A stretch of DNA of 64,000 nucleotides from positions 471,417 through 535,416 of the forward strand of contig VYZB01000209.1 in the NCBI GenBank assembly GCA_013397455.1. Direction: 5' to 3'. The position numbers and the translations under genes were made by a program. The notes beneath the pieces are model-generated. The model was not told the DNA's origin. It was given only the letters and a program-made list of their open reading frames with translations, and did not search any database. Positions 14,501-29,500 of the stretch are shown here, piece after piece (position 1 is the first letter of the stretch; each line of letters starts with the position of its first letter). This DNA comes from Crotophaga sulcirostris (lineage: Eukaryota; Chordata; Aves; Cuculiformes; Crotophagidae).

Positions 14501-17500
14501 ATTAAAAATTAATATATCAGAGCAATAATTTCTCGATCTCAGCATTCAGTATTCTACGTACTCAGATTTCTATTCTACCTCACAAAGTTTTTGTTAATAC
14601 TGCTTTTCAGAGTGCAGCTTGGGAAGCACAGCATTTTATACAACTGAGCACAATATCCTTTATACCAAGTACGTAGTCAGTTTTGAGTATTCAGCACCAC
14701 ACCTGGCTCTATAATCAAAATTAAGACGGAAAGGTAAACAGCCCTACGCATCACAACAAATACCAAACACGAATGGAAAGCAGTAGGAAGAAGCTTCCAC
14801 AGCACCGTAAGCAGCCTGGTCTCTAACTGCTCAGCATTCTTCCACTTCTGCAGTACATCTGGCATTGTTCACTGTTGAAGATGATCACATCTGTATGAGC
14901 AGGATTTTGGGGGTTCTTAAATACTGCAGGTAACAGCCACCAGGCTCTCACAAGAAGCGACTGAAATGGGCTGATACACACTGTGCTACAGCAGCATCTC
15001 AAAGATGTTATCGTACCTTGATGTGTGGGAAAGAAAGATGGAATAACAACATATCACCATTTTTTCCCTGTAATGTTACTTCACTATTCCCACTGCTCTT
15101 TCTGTAGTCCTACCAATATTTCTGAAGAGCCATTTCAACCAACAGCTACAGAAATAATTTGATCTTAAAAACCCCAGAATAGAGTCACATCACCTCCAAG
15201 TTGAGTACATAACACCCATTTCCTTAAACTCCTGTAATGACTAGAGAGAGTCAGTCCTTCTGTGTGAGCACCACAAGCAGGCCTTCTGCTCAGAATCACC
15301 TCTTAAAAAGCATTTTCCTCCCCACCCTTCCTCTGTCTACACTAATGGGAGCCTAGAAAGGTCGATGCACCTGAACACTGAACCATGAAGCCAGGCCACC
15401 TGAATACCCATCTTCATAAACAGAAATTAATCCTACCGTTACTCAAAAGGAGCAAACTTGACAGCGGATACATAGTGCAAGGAGTGTCATTTGCCATTAC
15501 AAGGTCTGAATCTTTTCTTGCAAAACAAAGTGTACAGCCTCAAAAAAAAAAATCTTTCACTTTTTAAAGAAGGGTAAAATTGCAAAAAGAAACGTAGGAA
15601 ACAGAGTTTGCTCTCCAGGTCCTTCCTTTAAGCCACAATTAAACACTTCACTGTGATTTTGTGCTTCTCAGCAAATCTGTTAAGAATTCTGAACAATCTC
15701 CGAGGAACCACATACATTTCTTCCCCCACCTCCAATCTAGCATGGACAATTATTTGTTTTCTTTGCCCTGCACTCAAGGATATGATGGACGTATTTACAT
15801 GAACACACACACAGATTATCTCTATATAAAAATTAATCTGCAGATGATGAAAGATCTAAGAGGCAAATCCCAAACAAAAGAGAATACTTTATACATAAAT
15901 GTCTTGAAATTATAAAGATCTGAGATTAAGTGGTTTACCACTCATTTAGAATTGATTAGAATGTATTTAAATTTAGCTGAAAGTACCACAACATTGCTCA
16001 TGTATTTGCATCTGCGAATAAGTAAATAAAAACCCTGCTATTAAAGCCTTCATTAATTCTGATTATATGAGAACTTAAAAGCAAATCTGTGTATTACTGC
16101 TCTGTAAAGACTCCTAGCAACTCTACAGTAAAGCTGGCACTGCAACACAACATGTGTCAGCGAAAATGACTAACAGGATCTATTTTCAGTAATCTTAAAT
16201 CACACTGGTAAAATACAGAATTAATGGTTTTGCATAATGCTTAAAATATTTTCTTATTCTGATTCATTCCCAATTCATGCTTTATTGTATCAAAAAGTGA
16301 ATTTTATATCACTTGACATTTATGCACAACAGTTGAACACATTTTTATTAAACTACAATGTTTAGGCAGCATTCAGACATGATGTGTATATTATTATGAA
16401 GAGTGATCCAGCTGTTTTTTTCCTTATAAATATGATGGCTAGAGTTTTAAAATATATCACGTTGACTAAAAACATGAAGAACATTTCATTCTGACTACAG
16501 ATTTTGATATTCTGTATATTCAATTGAAGCCAATATTTTTGAAAGAAGGATTCGTGAATTTTACTAGAATTTTCCCCCAATTAAAGGCTTTTCTGTTGAT
16601 TTCTAAGGACTTTAACACCTAAGAATATAATCTACCTCAAAATGGTTGTCCTTGGAGAAATCAAGTTTTAAGCTATAAACGAGTCCTAAAAGTCAGCTTC
16701 CCCATGCCCTGAAAATTTTACCCATATCTCTGGCATACTGGTGTACGAGTTTAAGCAGAGAAGCATAACTGAAAAATTATTAATTGGGTTTTTCAATTGC
16801 TATTTTTATGCTGATAAATAAGTGTATTAAAGCAAATTTCTATTTACAGAAACTTGAGTTTGCAACCAATTCACCTGTCAGCCCAGATGTTCCTTTTTGG
16901 CTGCAAAGGACAGTCCTGGTAAAGCTACCTCTGCAAACTCTGCTTTTCATGGATCGATTCACAGCCTAAGCAAGTTTTTCCATGACTTGAGTGGGATCAC
17001 AGATCGCAGACCAGCAAGGTTCTCTACTCCATTTATGAATAAAAGATGATTTGGGACAGCGAGGAGAGAAAAAGTGAACTACTCATTGAATTTGATACAG
17101 CTTAAAACAAAATAAAACAAATACCAACCTTTCCACAACATTTAGCTACTAAACTCAGACACATGAGGTGAAGTTTGTTTAAAGATTTTTGCATTTATCA
17201 CGTCCAATAATCAGACTGGTTTGGAACAAGCTCTACACTATACTTTATAGAGATGGTCTCAAAATAAATTGCTTTTCCCTACATAGTTGCTACGCCCATG
17301 TGCCAAGTCCATTACCCAGTAATCAACATTATAAAACATTTTAAGGCATCCTACAAGACAAAGGATCAAAGAGATCCTTACTATTTAGTTATATGGACAG
17401 CGTACCTGATAGTCTAAAATGCTGAATCCTAAACCATTTTTGTCTTTCTCCAGTTCAATTATCTTCACATCAGGAGACCATAATGCTAATTCTCCTTCTT

Positions 17501-20500
17501 CCTCCTCAGGATTAATATCTTCCTCGGGTTCCACCTGAAAAAATAAAAGTTCTAGTTCAAATGCTACACTTTCCATTCTTTACAAACACTATTCCTTCAA
17601 CATTTTGATTATTAATGGCTCATACGTGCCCTAAAATATGACCTTTTATGGAATTACAACTTCATTGAACATTATGCATCCAGTTTTCTCCGCTTGCTGC
17701 CTTGGATACTTCCCTGGGACCAAGCCTACATGTTCTGAGCATCAGAGCCCAACCTGGCATATAAATACCCATGTATTAACCAAATTAGTTGCTATAATAT
17801 TACTAACCTGTTACATGTTGATGAACTTCAGCTGTCCCATTAGATGCATAAAGGAAAAATAAATACCTTATCATAAAAGAATTAACCACAGACAGCTAAC
17901 AGAAAGACCAGATGATCAGGCACATCTGATACTTGTGACAATAAATACACAAACCAAAAACAAAATCTTATATTGTAACAATATTGTAACAAAAATAGTA
18001 TCTAATTTGAAAAAACAGTTCTTTTTATACATTAGCACAAAAATTGTGAAAGAAGTATAGTTACCCAATTTTGCTGGGTAAAGATTGCTTCATAAATACA
18101 TCTTCCAAAAGGGCATCTTTTGTCGTCTAACTTAAAATGTGTGTTTTAACATTACTACTGTTTTAGCAATACAATCTTTACAAAAAATTTTAATACTGTA
18201 CACCTTATTCTCCCATGAAACACCCAGGTTTCCCTTTTAACTCCCAACCTTAGAGGAAATTAGATCAGAAAATATCAAAAAAGATGAGAAACCAAGGTAT
18301 AAATACTTTTTATAAACAGGAACAACCATTACAACCGTCAAGCTTTTGTCTGAGACTTTAAAGTTTCTGCAATGGAAAGAAACATTAAGTTCCAGTCTTT
18401 ACCAGTTCTACAGAACCCTACTCAGAACAGGAAGTAATCAGCTAATGGTGGTAAGGATGTGATTTAGTATAATTCAGAGCTCTCACTCACCTATTAAGGG
18501 TAAGAATGATGAATGGGATGCACATAGAAAGCATGCTAGCTTGGTGATTTACTTACCTTGTATTTATAGTACAATGAAGTTTCTCACGACCAACCTGCAT
18601 AAACTGTAGTAAAATTACCAGAGTTGCAAACATGAACCATCTCTCACTGAAACACCAGCTGTTTCTTATGAGTCCGAAGTGAATGGCAAAGGCAGCTTTG
18701 TGTGACAATTTAAAACAAAACTTCCTCATATAACTATACATTTTAGAAGATGTTATTTAAGACAGAAAAGTGGTCTGGATCAAACAGGAAAACAGAAACA
18801 CTGCCTTTAAAAAGCTAAGTCACTTTCTCAGAAATACATGCACTTATTCAAAAAGTTACTATCCTTTCACAAAACAGAATGACACGAGAAGTCTACCTTT
18901 TGTTCTGGAGGGAAAACTCCCACGGTGGGTTCATCCACAAGAGACTCACTGCCATCATCAGAAAGTCGACGACAGCAAACCAACGTAAATGGGGGTGGCA
19001 CTTCTTTCAGAAAAGTGATTGCCTCACGGCGTGACTTTCCGCATAGCTGAACACCATTTACCTACACAGAAGGGGATATCGAACAGATTATTCTTTTTTT
19101 TTTTTTTTGCATACATGTCTTTCCCCAGCTGAATGTGAAAGTCTAATTTTACCTAGGGATTCTGGCAAAGCTTGCATGGTTTTATTAATGCATGGCTCTG
19201 AAGTACACGTGCAGCATTCTAAGACTTAAACTTCATCTGCAAGATCTTGTGACCACAGCTACGTCACCTCTCTGCTCTCTTCAGCTTCCTCTAACTTGTT
19301 TTCTGGTCACTACTCCTTCCAGCCTAAACCTTTTCTAGTGTTTTTATTTCATTCTCACCTGTTTCTTTGTTGGAGATTCTTTTTAGCACTAGGCTTATGA
19401 GTTTGAATTTAAAAAGACAAAAATTTAATTTTCCAAAACATTTTAGGAACACACAGATTTTGAGCTCTAATCAAAAACTTGAAGTCAGAACCAGCACAAC
19501 TTTCTCAGTTGTTTAAAACTCAAACCAGTTGACACTGAAATAGATCCTACAGAAAACATGGAAGAATGTTTATATAGTAAAAAAGAAACCAATTGCAGTA
19601 AGCAATTAATCAGAAAAACCCTGGCAAGGGTCAGAGCTTACTATCCCATAAGATTTAGATCCTGAGTGACAACAAAAGACCACAGGGCCATTTGTAACAG
19701 GCATTTTAAACCACAGGCTTAAAAAAAAGAAATAGATAGATAGCTGCTGATAATAATGCTGCTTTAAAAATGGGATACTGCAGTTCGCTGTAATTCCTCA
19801 GGAAAACAATATTGCAGTGATTCATCCTCTTTTATGTCTTTTATAATCCACAATATCATGAGCACACACGTACTTTCACCATAGCAGTATCCTTGAATAT
19901 AAGGAAAGCAGAATGTCAGTAGGTCTTGTAGATGTGAACACCACCTATTGATGAGCAGTGCAGCCCCAGAAGAGCAGGATTTTAACCCACTTAGTGCTAC
20001 GGACTGAATCCCAACACCTCCTGTGTTTCAGGGATTTCTTTCAGGTTACCTCAAGTCTGCTCACAGGACCAAATGCCAAAGTGGCTGGAGTGATACCACT
20101 GGTTTAGGAATCCAGTTCGCATCGTCCAAGTCCACTCCACAACACAAACCAATGCACAGCAAGTGGGGATAACTGAAGATTCTCCTCAATGCTAATGCAG
20201 ATGAACCCACATGTGATCCTACACCATATAGCACAAACATACAACATGCATGTCCACACCTCTTTGTGCGTGTACTTCAGGCAGAGCCTCGCCATATACT
20301 TCCCACATCTCCTTGTTCTTTAGAAGGACTCAATCTATTGCAAGACTACACAACAATCTCAATTTAGCCATCATTTTCTTCCTTATCACCTCTACTTGTT
20401 CCCACATTTTCCTTTGTGCTTTTCATAAAGTAAATATAGACTTTACTGCTAGGAAACACAAGAGTTCCTCTCACACTATAACCCAACCAAGCAGCAAAAT

Positions 20501-23500
20501 TCAGAGTGGTGTAACTGGCCTCCAGCACGGTAAGACAAACTGCTGTGGGTTTTTTCTTTAAGAGTTACAGCAACTGCTGAGCTATCAGACTAATCCATTA
20601 GTTAATTATTTAAGCAGAAGTATCTACTCGTAAGGATTTTTTAATGCATTGAGAGTGGCAGTGTGGTGGAATGTTACCAGCACTTCTCAGCATACTATGA
20701 TTGATGGAGAAGAGCTACAGTGTGCTCCCAAGCAGACACAGAGAGTCTCATTTCTTCTTTCGCAGTTGCCAAAAATCACCCTCTAAACACACAAGGTGCC
20801 CTACACCCCATTCATTCACCCACCGCTCTAGTCAGCTGTGCCATCAAATAGGAGTGAGGGAAATTTTATAACAAAACTACAAGGCCACAAGGAAGCGATT
20901 TACTCCTAAAAAAAGAACACAATGAAGTTGGCTAAAATTGGAGGGAGAAGAAAATACCCTGTTTTGCTACATAATTTAAACACGTCATTAAAAATAATCA
21001 ACATTCAACCTCACTATATATTAAAAAAAAAATATCCTTGCTGATCACATTTTAATCCCAACTGTATCAGGCCCAGGTAGAGCTGCTTGTTTGGGGAAAG
21101 GGGCTGTCATTTTTTCCATTGCAAACCCCTACTTAAGGGGATTTATAACTTGGCTGCAAAAACATACTCTGGGCTAAACCTGGCATATGTAGCTTTAGCC
21201 CTGGAGCACATTTTTATTTTGTTGGGGCTTTTTCCCAACTACAGAGTAGAAAAAAAAATTATGCTCACTAGGTCTGGACATATTACTGTGTACTTACAAT
21301 TAAGTTCACAGATAAGTAGAACTGTTACATATATACATAATTAAAGTTTCCTAAGTTACTCTGCAGCACTGCATTATTGCTTTTTGTATACAATTGTTTC
21401 TTTAGTGGCCAAGGAATTTAAACACTTCCAGCATTCCATTAATCCCTTCCTCTAGGAATCAAGATTTCCTCCATTAAGCAATAACTAAATAAAGTGTTTT
21501 AGGTCTTAGTGATATCAGTATGATTTTTTTTATGTTAAAGGGTGAAAAACAAAGCAAGAACTGTACACCTAAGAAATTAATCTTTCAGAAGGCCTAATTC
21601 TGTTCCCATTGCTGTTGATTGTATGTTCTTTGCATCCACTAAAAAAGGTTACAATTTAAAATTCCACAAAAAGTAGGTATTCGATAGGAAATAAATATTT
21701 TCACTTGCAGGCTGAGATGCTGATAGATATACATACACACACAAAATAGATATTATCAAATAAATACTTTTCCTGAGCAAATATGTCTGATCTGATTCCG
21801 ATAACTTTAAAGCTGCCCAAATACCTCTTTATACATATTTAAACAAACTGCTGTACTAACTCATACACACAAATGCCTTCCAACACTCAACAAGCAAGTT
21901 TTAATGTGTAACAGGAACCACTATTCCTGAGACCGTTGTAAATTTTTTAGGAGTGACAAATATTAAGAAAGATTATCCACCACCACAAAAGCGAATGCCA
22001 AATTGATCAAAAGACTGAGCTAAAGGCCTACAGATAGAAATACATTAAACACAAATATTATCTCTGCCTTTGTAACTCTTGATACTCATGTTAAAAGACT
22101 TCAGAAAAAAAGCCCCCATGAAGTCACTAAGAGTTCACAAGAACTTGACATTTTGTCATAACGGGGGAGTGAAACAGTGAAGAAAATGAATCTGACTGCC
22201 AAAGCACTCTGTTTCCACAACCAGTTCTTGAATACTGCTCTTGCACACACAGCAGTCAAATCAGAATTTAATACAACTGCTCTTAAGAAAGATAAGAAAC
22301 AGGAAATACATCAGTTCTATTTTTCATCTGTGCTTTGGTTTTTTACCTCCAGAAGTTCATCCTCCAGTTGCAGAAGACCAAGTGTTGCAGTAGGACCATC
22401 TGAAGCAATGGATGATATATAATGATGTCCATCAAATGTGTCAAGCTCCACTCCTAATCTCAAAGTGTGGATGGGTAACAGCTGCCAAAAGACAAGTGGG
22501 CTGAGAATATATATATATCTTTTTTTACCACACATAAACACATATAGGATTCAGTAGGTCACCAAATTAAACTAAGCATGCGATGAGATGCTTAAGTCTT
22601 CGCATGGACATCATCTGCGTTACAGCACAAGTGTCCATAATTTCTCTATACAAACTGTTTGCACAGATGTAAAAAAAAAACCACAACAATCTGCCCTTCA
22701 GGGGAAAAGGCAATTTGAACTGTATTTTTAAATAAGGTTACCATGTTGAAAAAATGCAGAGAAAAGTACCTCCTAATGTCTATCCTACCCAAAAGGTGAG
22801 TTTTCAACAAAACTGAAAGAAAATCTGTAATCCCCATAAAACCTCTTCACAAGATCAGTTGTCTTTCTCCTTTAGGAGATACACTACTTTACTTACACTA
22901 CTATCCTGAGCCAGGATCCCTACAGCAAACTCCTCTGCAGGACGATGACACTGTTCAGCAGAATTTCAACCTCTGCGCTACTCTGTAGTGGCTTTAAACA
23001 ACTGAATTTCAATGTAATTAAGTACTGTAAAATTTGAGCCTTATATGCATGCTTTCCATTTTGGGATGTGTTCATGTGTTAAAAGGTTCATTTGCCCTTG
23101 CTACAAAAAGGTACTGGACCAGTCCAGAAGATAAACAGAACACCGTCAGTCTTTTTTTTTTTTTTTTTTGAAAAGTAAGATAAAGGCACAAAGCCACTAA
23201 ATTTCTGAAACACACAGACCTGGAATTGTGTCGTGCCCTTCTTGGATTACTCTGCCAACATATACCATGAAGGAAGCCACCACATAAGTCATACCTTTGA
23301 GTACTTCTGGAGCTCCGAATCATCTGTAATAGGCATATCCACATTCACAACCTAAAAATTGTACATAACAAAGTTTTTCAATAACAGGACAATAAAGACT
23401 CTACCAGAACGATGAATTCTGGCGAAAAACTCGGGAGCAAAAACTGTACTTAAACAAAATCACTTTGATGCTAAATAATTTTAAACAAATGTTAGCAAAG

Positions 23501-26500
23501 TCTTTCAGACACAGAACACTTACAACTAGGAAAGTGGTGATTATGCACTATTAGCAGGCTCCAATATTATCCTATTCCCAAAGCCTGAGTGCCAATTTTA
23601 GTCAAGATCAGTAATCCTGTATAAGCACAAAATGCCATTATGTTTGACACAAATACCCAAACTGACTTGCCAATCAGAATTTGAAAATGTATGAAGAAAT
23701 CTGAAAAGTACGATAGCTTAAGTTATTCCTTCAGGCTATAGCATAGCCATCTAACATCTAGACTAAACCTCCATCTTCCGCAGCACGTTCCTAACATGGC
23801 TTGAAATACACGCGTTTAATTACCAAATTCGAATGCAAAATGGATCATTTAAAAGTGACAAGAAATCCCTTCAGTATATCTTCTTTATTTATATTAATAA
23901 TACAACTATGTTCACCACCAGTTTTCTTGTAATGTTCTTCCTTAACATAATTTATTTATCTGTAACCTTAGAAGGTTATTTACTCCAATTTTAAACATAA
24001 TAAGATGATATCTGTGGTGATCTATGGCCCAGGAGTGGAGCCTGGGACACAGAAGTTGAATATGTCTGGAAGGATTTCTACACCTTTTAGATCTGGAAAA
24101 TACATAGCCTTGCAAAAGATCAGGTAACTTCAGGCTCCACTGAAAACTTCCAGTTTAACAAAGTATCTACAAAACCATACTAAGCCTCAGCCTTTCCTTT
24201 TGGCTTAATTTTAAATAGGCCTTTCAGGATCTTGTTTTCCAGTATCTCATGTATTTTTCCCGACAGACAAAATCCACTTCATGTCCATTCAGATGTAACT
24301 AAATGGATCTATGACTGATCACTCCTCAGCTTGACTGCTCACACTTAGGTACCTGGCAGCAAATACCAGAGAGTCATACATCCCTGTTACAGGGTCTCTC
24401 TTTTGTTTCAGCAGAATCTCAGCTCCTTCCACCGATGGCACAAAGGATAAGTAACACAGAAGCCACGAGTGACAAACCCTCCCTTCAAACAGCTATTTCC
24501 TCTGAAGGGAAGTACTTGTGAGGGACTACTCAAACCTGTAGGCACCATCAGGGTGACCTTCTGGGAGAAGAGTGTAGGAGCGATGATAGCAAGAAACAGA
24601 CTGCACTATCAGGCTGAAATTAAACTGAATCTTGTCACGGAACACAGTTAAGCAAGACTAGAGATAGGTGTAGACAACAAGAACTGGACGAAGTAAAAAA
24701 TTGCTTTCAAAATGGGATGCCACAACAGATTCCTTCTTATTTAAAAGTACCAATTGTTAACATTTTCACTCCTGACATTTTACAGGTCACAGCTAAAGAA
24801 GAATTAGAAACGGACGGTTTCACAAACTAAGCAGATTTTCGTCCTCTATGGGAAGTATGATAGTGCTGAGGGAAGTAATATCAGACTCTTGAAATGTAAG
24901 GATGGGAATAACAAGCAACTGAAGTGGGTAGCCAAGCAGATTTATTGCATCACGTACATAATCTTACACGAACTTCAGATCTTAAAGGAGTGCTAATGGA
25001 AAGAAGAGAAGCGAATTTCTCAAGGCAATTCTTAAAGCCACTTTAAATCTTCCAGCTAGTGACTGCAACGATGGCTACTCCAAGTAGTAAAAATAAGTGT
25101 CTCTAAATCAACTGGACAAGTGTTGCAAAGACAAACAGTGCATTTTCTTGGTGGTGGTGGTGAGAATTTTTTAAGTCTTTGGAAAGAACACTGGCTGGAG
25201 TCTTTTATCTGTACTCACCGGCTAACGCAGCACTGAAAACCAGTAGTGAATTACAATTTCAGTCAACTCCTTATGACGATTCATCAAAACAATCTTTTGC
25301 TTGGCAATTATTTAATATGAAGTGAAGAAATACCTAATAGACACTGGCACCACAAAGTTACACTACCATGAATTACTTCCTATTTTCCCAGCACGTTTGA
25401 AAATCATTCTTTCATTCTTCTAATAAAATTGTGAGATTCTTTGTGAACCATTGGAGGCTCCATCCTGAGCCTTTTTTCCCTAGTGCACAATAAAACAAAT
25501 AGATCATAAATGAAATCATAAAAATGCCACATAGTTTAAGTGGCTGCTATGATGCAGATTTAAAAGGACAGCTGATTTTCTTAAATCACTGTTACTGTCT
25601 AATATCTGTATAACAATAGTATCTATATAAACAGAATTAAAAAAAACCAGATCAACAACTCATTATAACACTCCCATATTTCAGCCTTGATGTTACAGGA
25701 AACAAAATTTGATATTACCAATCTCTTCCAAACACTAAACTGTTCTATAAACAGCCTTTAATGCTAAGCTCAGAGAGCTGTAATTTAAAGAAAAAACAGA
25801 CATGAATATAGTTTATTGAAAAACAACATACCATAACTTCATATTCAGGTCCCAGCAGGTTTTCCCATTTGGATTTCAGCTCATGTGCTGGAGGGAGTGG
25901 GATTCTTCCTAAATATGAAAGTGAATATTAAATTTACAAGCATACTGTACATTCAGAAGTACATTTACTTCTAAATACTTTAATAAAAATTCAGTGTAAA
26001 TAAAAGATTGTAGGGAATATTCCCCAAAAGGAAAGTGCATTAAGCTGTGTCTATCAAAGAGTGCAAAGCAAAAATGTCTTTCTTATGAAAACAATGCAAA
26101 ATGTCAGCTACTGCTAATGTGTGATTTATTCAACTGAGAAGCAGAAGAGGTGATGCTTGCACTGATGAGATGCAAGTTCTGTACCATATAGTACTGTAAA
26201 CAAATCATTCATCCAGGCTGCAAAACAAATTTCACACAAGTTCATAGTGTGTTGCTATAAAAATGCTTGCTGCTCCAGAGAAGCATCATCACCCACCAAA
26301 ATGAACCCCCTTAAGAAGTAAAACACCTGACAAGATATTGCTGCTCTCGGGGGGCTGCCTCAGCGCAATGCACTCATGGACTTTATTTATACATTTGGCA
26401 GGTATAAAGCCTTGTCTAGTTTAATTAGGCCAGTAAGTAACATGAGCTTTAATATAAGCTCCAGTTCTAAACCAGTCTTCCGTGGGAACCTGGCTATCTT

Positions 26501-29500
26501 GACATTTATATCTTTTCAGCTTTCTTACTTATGCAACCAAGGCAGTATTACATTCATGTAAGACAATTTGACAGAGCTAGACAGCATAAAATGACTGGCT
26601 GCCCTGCATTTGACCTCATCCAGAAGCTCAGTGCACATATAAAGTTCCAAGCCGAAGCAATGTTTAACTGGTAAGAATCAAGCTCTAAAGCAAATTCCAT
26701 CTAGCAGCTACAGCAGCAGCAACCAGGGGCTGAATTACCGAAAACTGGGTTTTTTTCCCTGAATGACTGTAATAGTTTGTCAGATGTCTAGACAAGGCAC
26801 AGGTCACTCAGTATTGCTGATGCGTCGTACTGAAATTTAGAATGTAAATCACAGCCTCACATTTTGCACACAAACTAGCAAGTGAAATACCTCCAGAGGG
26901 GAATTTTGAAGACACCAACAGAAGCTCAGAGCCTACCTACTAGCAAAAGCCAGCACAAATGGGATGTCAATTTGCCTTTACTTCCAACACCTTTGTAGAC
27001 TGCAAAGAAAAGCCCAAGCTTTGCAGCACAATCCTCATTACATCATTTTATAACTTTGAAGTTTTCCACTCATTAAAAACAAAGATTTAACTTATCTTAC
27101 ACAACAACACAACCGATCCCTGTATTTCTTCCACTCGCTTTGTCATGTCAGGTAGGCAAATTCTGTCTGATCTGCACTGAGAAGCCACACTCCTCAGAGC
27201 CTAACAACTGAGCTTTCATTCGGAAATATCCAGAGCATCACTAAGCCATGGGCTGAAGGAGATACAGATATTCAAAGATTCCAGCAATTCAGATAACTGT
27301 TTTCTGTCACCAAAAACGAACTCCAAGAATAAAAACTTGAGTTTTTAAATACAGCCCATAGTTATCTCTGAAACCAGCCATCTTCTTTTAAAAAAGGGGA
27401 AGAAATATTGTCTGAAAATACTCAGCTCTGAGTTAAGGGTTTTTCCTCCATTGAAATTTAATTGAAGTTTCTAAGGTGAAGTCATCTTTGTGATTCTAGT
27501 TATTAAGCACAGGCCGATGACTATCTTTACTTCTCAACTGCTGCAAAATCAGAACACCAGCACATTTTTCTACTCCTGTTTGCAGAAATACATAGGGACA
27601 GAAATTCTTTAGTCTCTTTTTCTGCTATTACAAAGTTATAGTGTGAACACATAGGACCTAAGCATCTGCAATCCCTGTACAGCCAAATATAGATTTTAAG
27701 GTTCACCGGGAGTAAGGAATGTTAGGGTGAAGTTCAAAGTTCAATTCAGAAACTGTAAGCTGTGTTCAACTGGCTGAATACAGATCTTTTTTTGTCACTT
27801 CCAAAGCACATTACAAAAAATCTATGAGTTGTTCAGAGCAGGTACTGATGAACATTTCCATTAAGTTTCCCCTTTTCTTTCTTGCAAACAGACTTTGAAG
27901 TCCTTGCTTACAGCTTCCTCAGAATTGTGGAAATGTTAGCTGGAGGGATTTGGATTAAATAGATTCAATTTAAATGATATCACCCAATTCACTTAAAGTG
28001 TTCCTTTTCCCTGAACAGCTTTTTCCATGTGGCAGCTAACAGGAAGTCTCTCATCCAGCTGGATTTCTCATGATCTGAGATAAACACCACGTCTTGTATA
28101 ATGCACAAGGCCTCGGAAATGAAAAGGCTTTCAACATATTTATTCTGTCCTTCTGCCTGCACTTCCATACAGTTTTTAATATCTAAATAGCAAGCATCAA
28201 AAATAAATCACAAGTGTATTGCAAAAATCATCTTTCCTTCTTGCAAATTCCTCCTGGTTTCACAAACTCACTATACAAGGATGTGCACTGTGCTCTAGTG
28301 CGCTTCATTAACGCTCTGCTTTGTCTGTCCTGCTGCTGGATATTTTCCCCAGCTGTCTTTAAGCACCTGACCAGCATCATCGTATCTTCGGGATTTGAGT
28401 GCTGCTGTAAGGCAAAAGAAAGCAGTTCTGCCCAGTCTGCAGCCTTGCAGACGCAGCTGTTCAGTTAATTGCCTTTAGTTCACCAGCAGAAGTTTCAGGC
28501 CTCACGCACACTGCATCCTACACCATGTTGCCTTTGTAATAGAAGTGCTTAAGCATGGGTTTGCCTGGCCAGAATTACTATTTAATACCTCTCTAGGAAG
28601 CTCAGCTTCATAAGTATTTCACACAACCGGGCTTAAAGGGAAGCAATACATATTTTATAAAACATACCTCTCACATTAAACTTCTAAAAGCGTTTCCAGA
28701 GTTTAGTCAGCGCCTTAAATTAGCAGTATTTACTCTAGCACCATTATAACGAAGTGTCCATCACTGTGTCCAAAATAAGCACCTATCTTTGGAATTTAAA
28801 CTTGGCCATTAAATTCTATTCCAAGGTGAAATCTTATATATCGTATTTCAGTATGAGTAAAATTTGCACCCAAGTGTTTCAACTTTTTAACAGATACACG
28901 CACACTTTACAGTTGCATAAAGCTTTTGCAGACCCTTGTAAGTTGAGGTGGTTTTTCACTATGAAAACCCCAAGTTTAATCAAGCAATGATACTTGCTTA
29001 CATTGCATTAAATGCTCCTAATTCAGTACTGGGTTTCAAAGCCATGCCCACTGCATCGTCCTGCTGGCCCAGAGGGGACCAGCACTGTTAGATGCTATCA
29101 AGGGCACTACCCAGTTGCAAACAAACAGTATCTTCAGTGTTTAAAAACTGGTGTCCCAAGAGACACTGTACACACAAACACATTGTCCTGTATTCTCCAG
29201 GGTAAGGGGAGCTTGGATACACAGGAGAATAGAAAAATCTCATAGTACCCTTGCTACATGCTGCACAATGCTAGAATTGAAGGGTAGCCACTCACATACG
29301 TACAGCTTGGTTACAAACTCCTTTTGAAACTTAGGGCTTTGGAGTTATTATTTTTATTTTTCTATTTATGGAGAGGCAGTGGATCCACATCAAAGCAGTT
29401 TGAGTCTGCTATGAAAAGGGCACAAAAAGACAGTTTGATCCAAGCTGATTATCAGCAGAACAGGGATCACTGAGGCATATCTAGATAACACACCTGGAGA

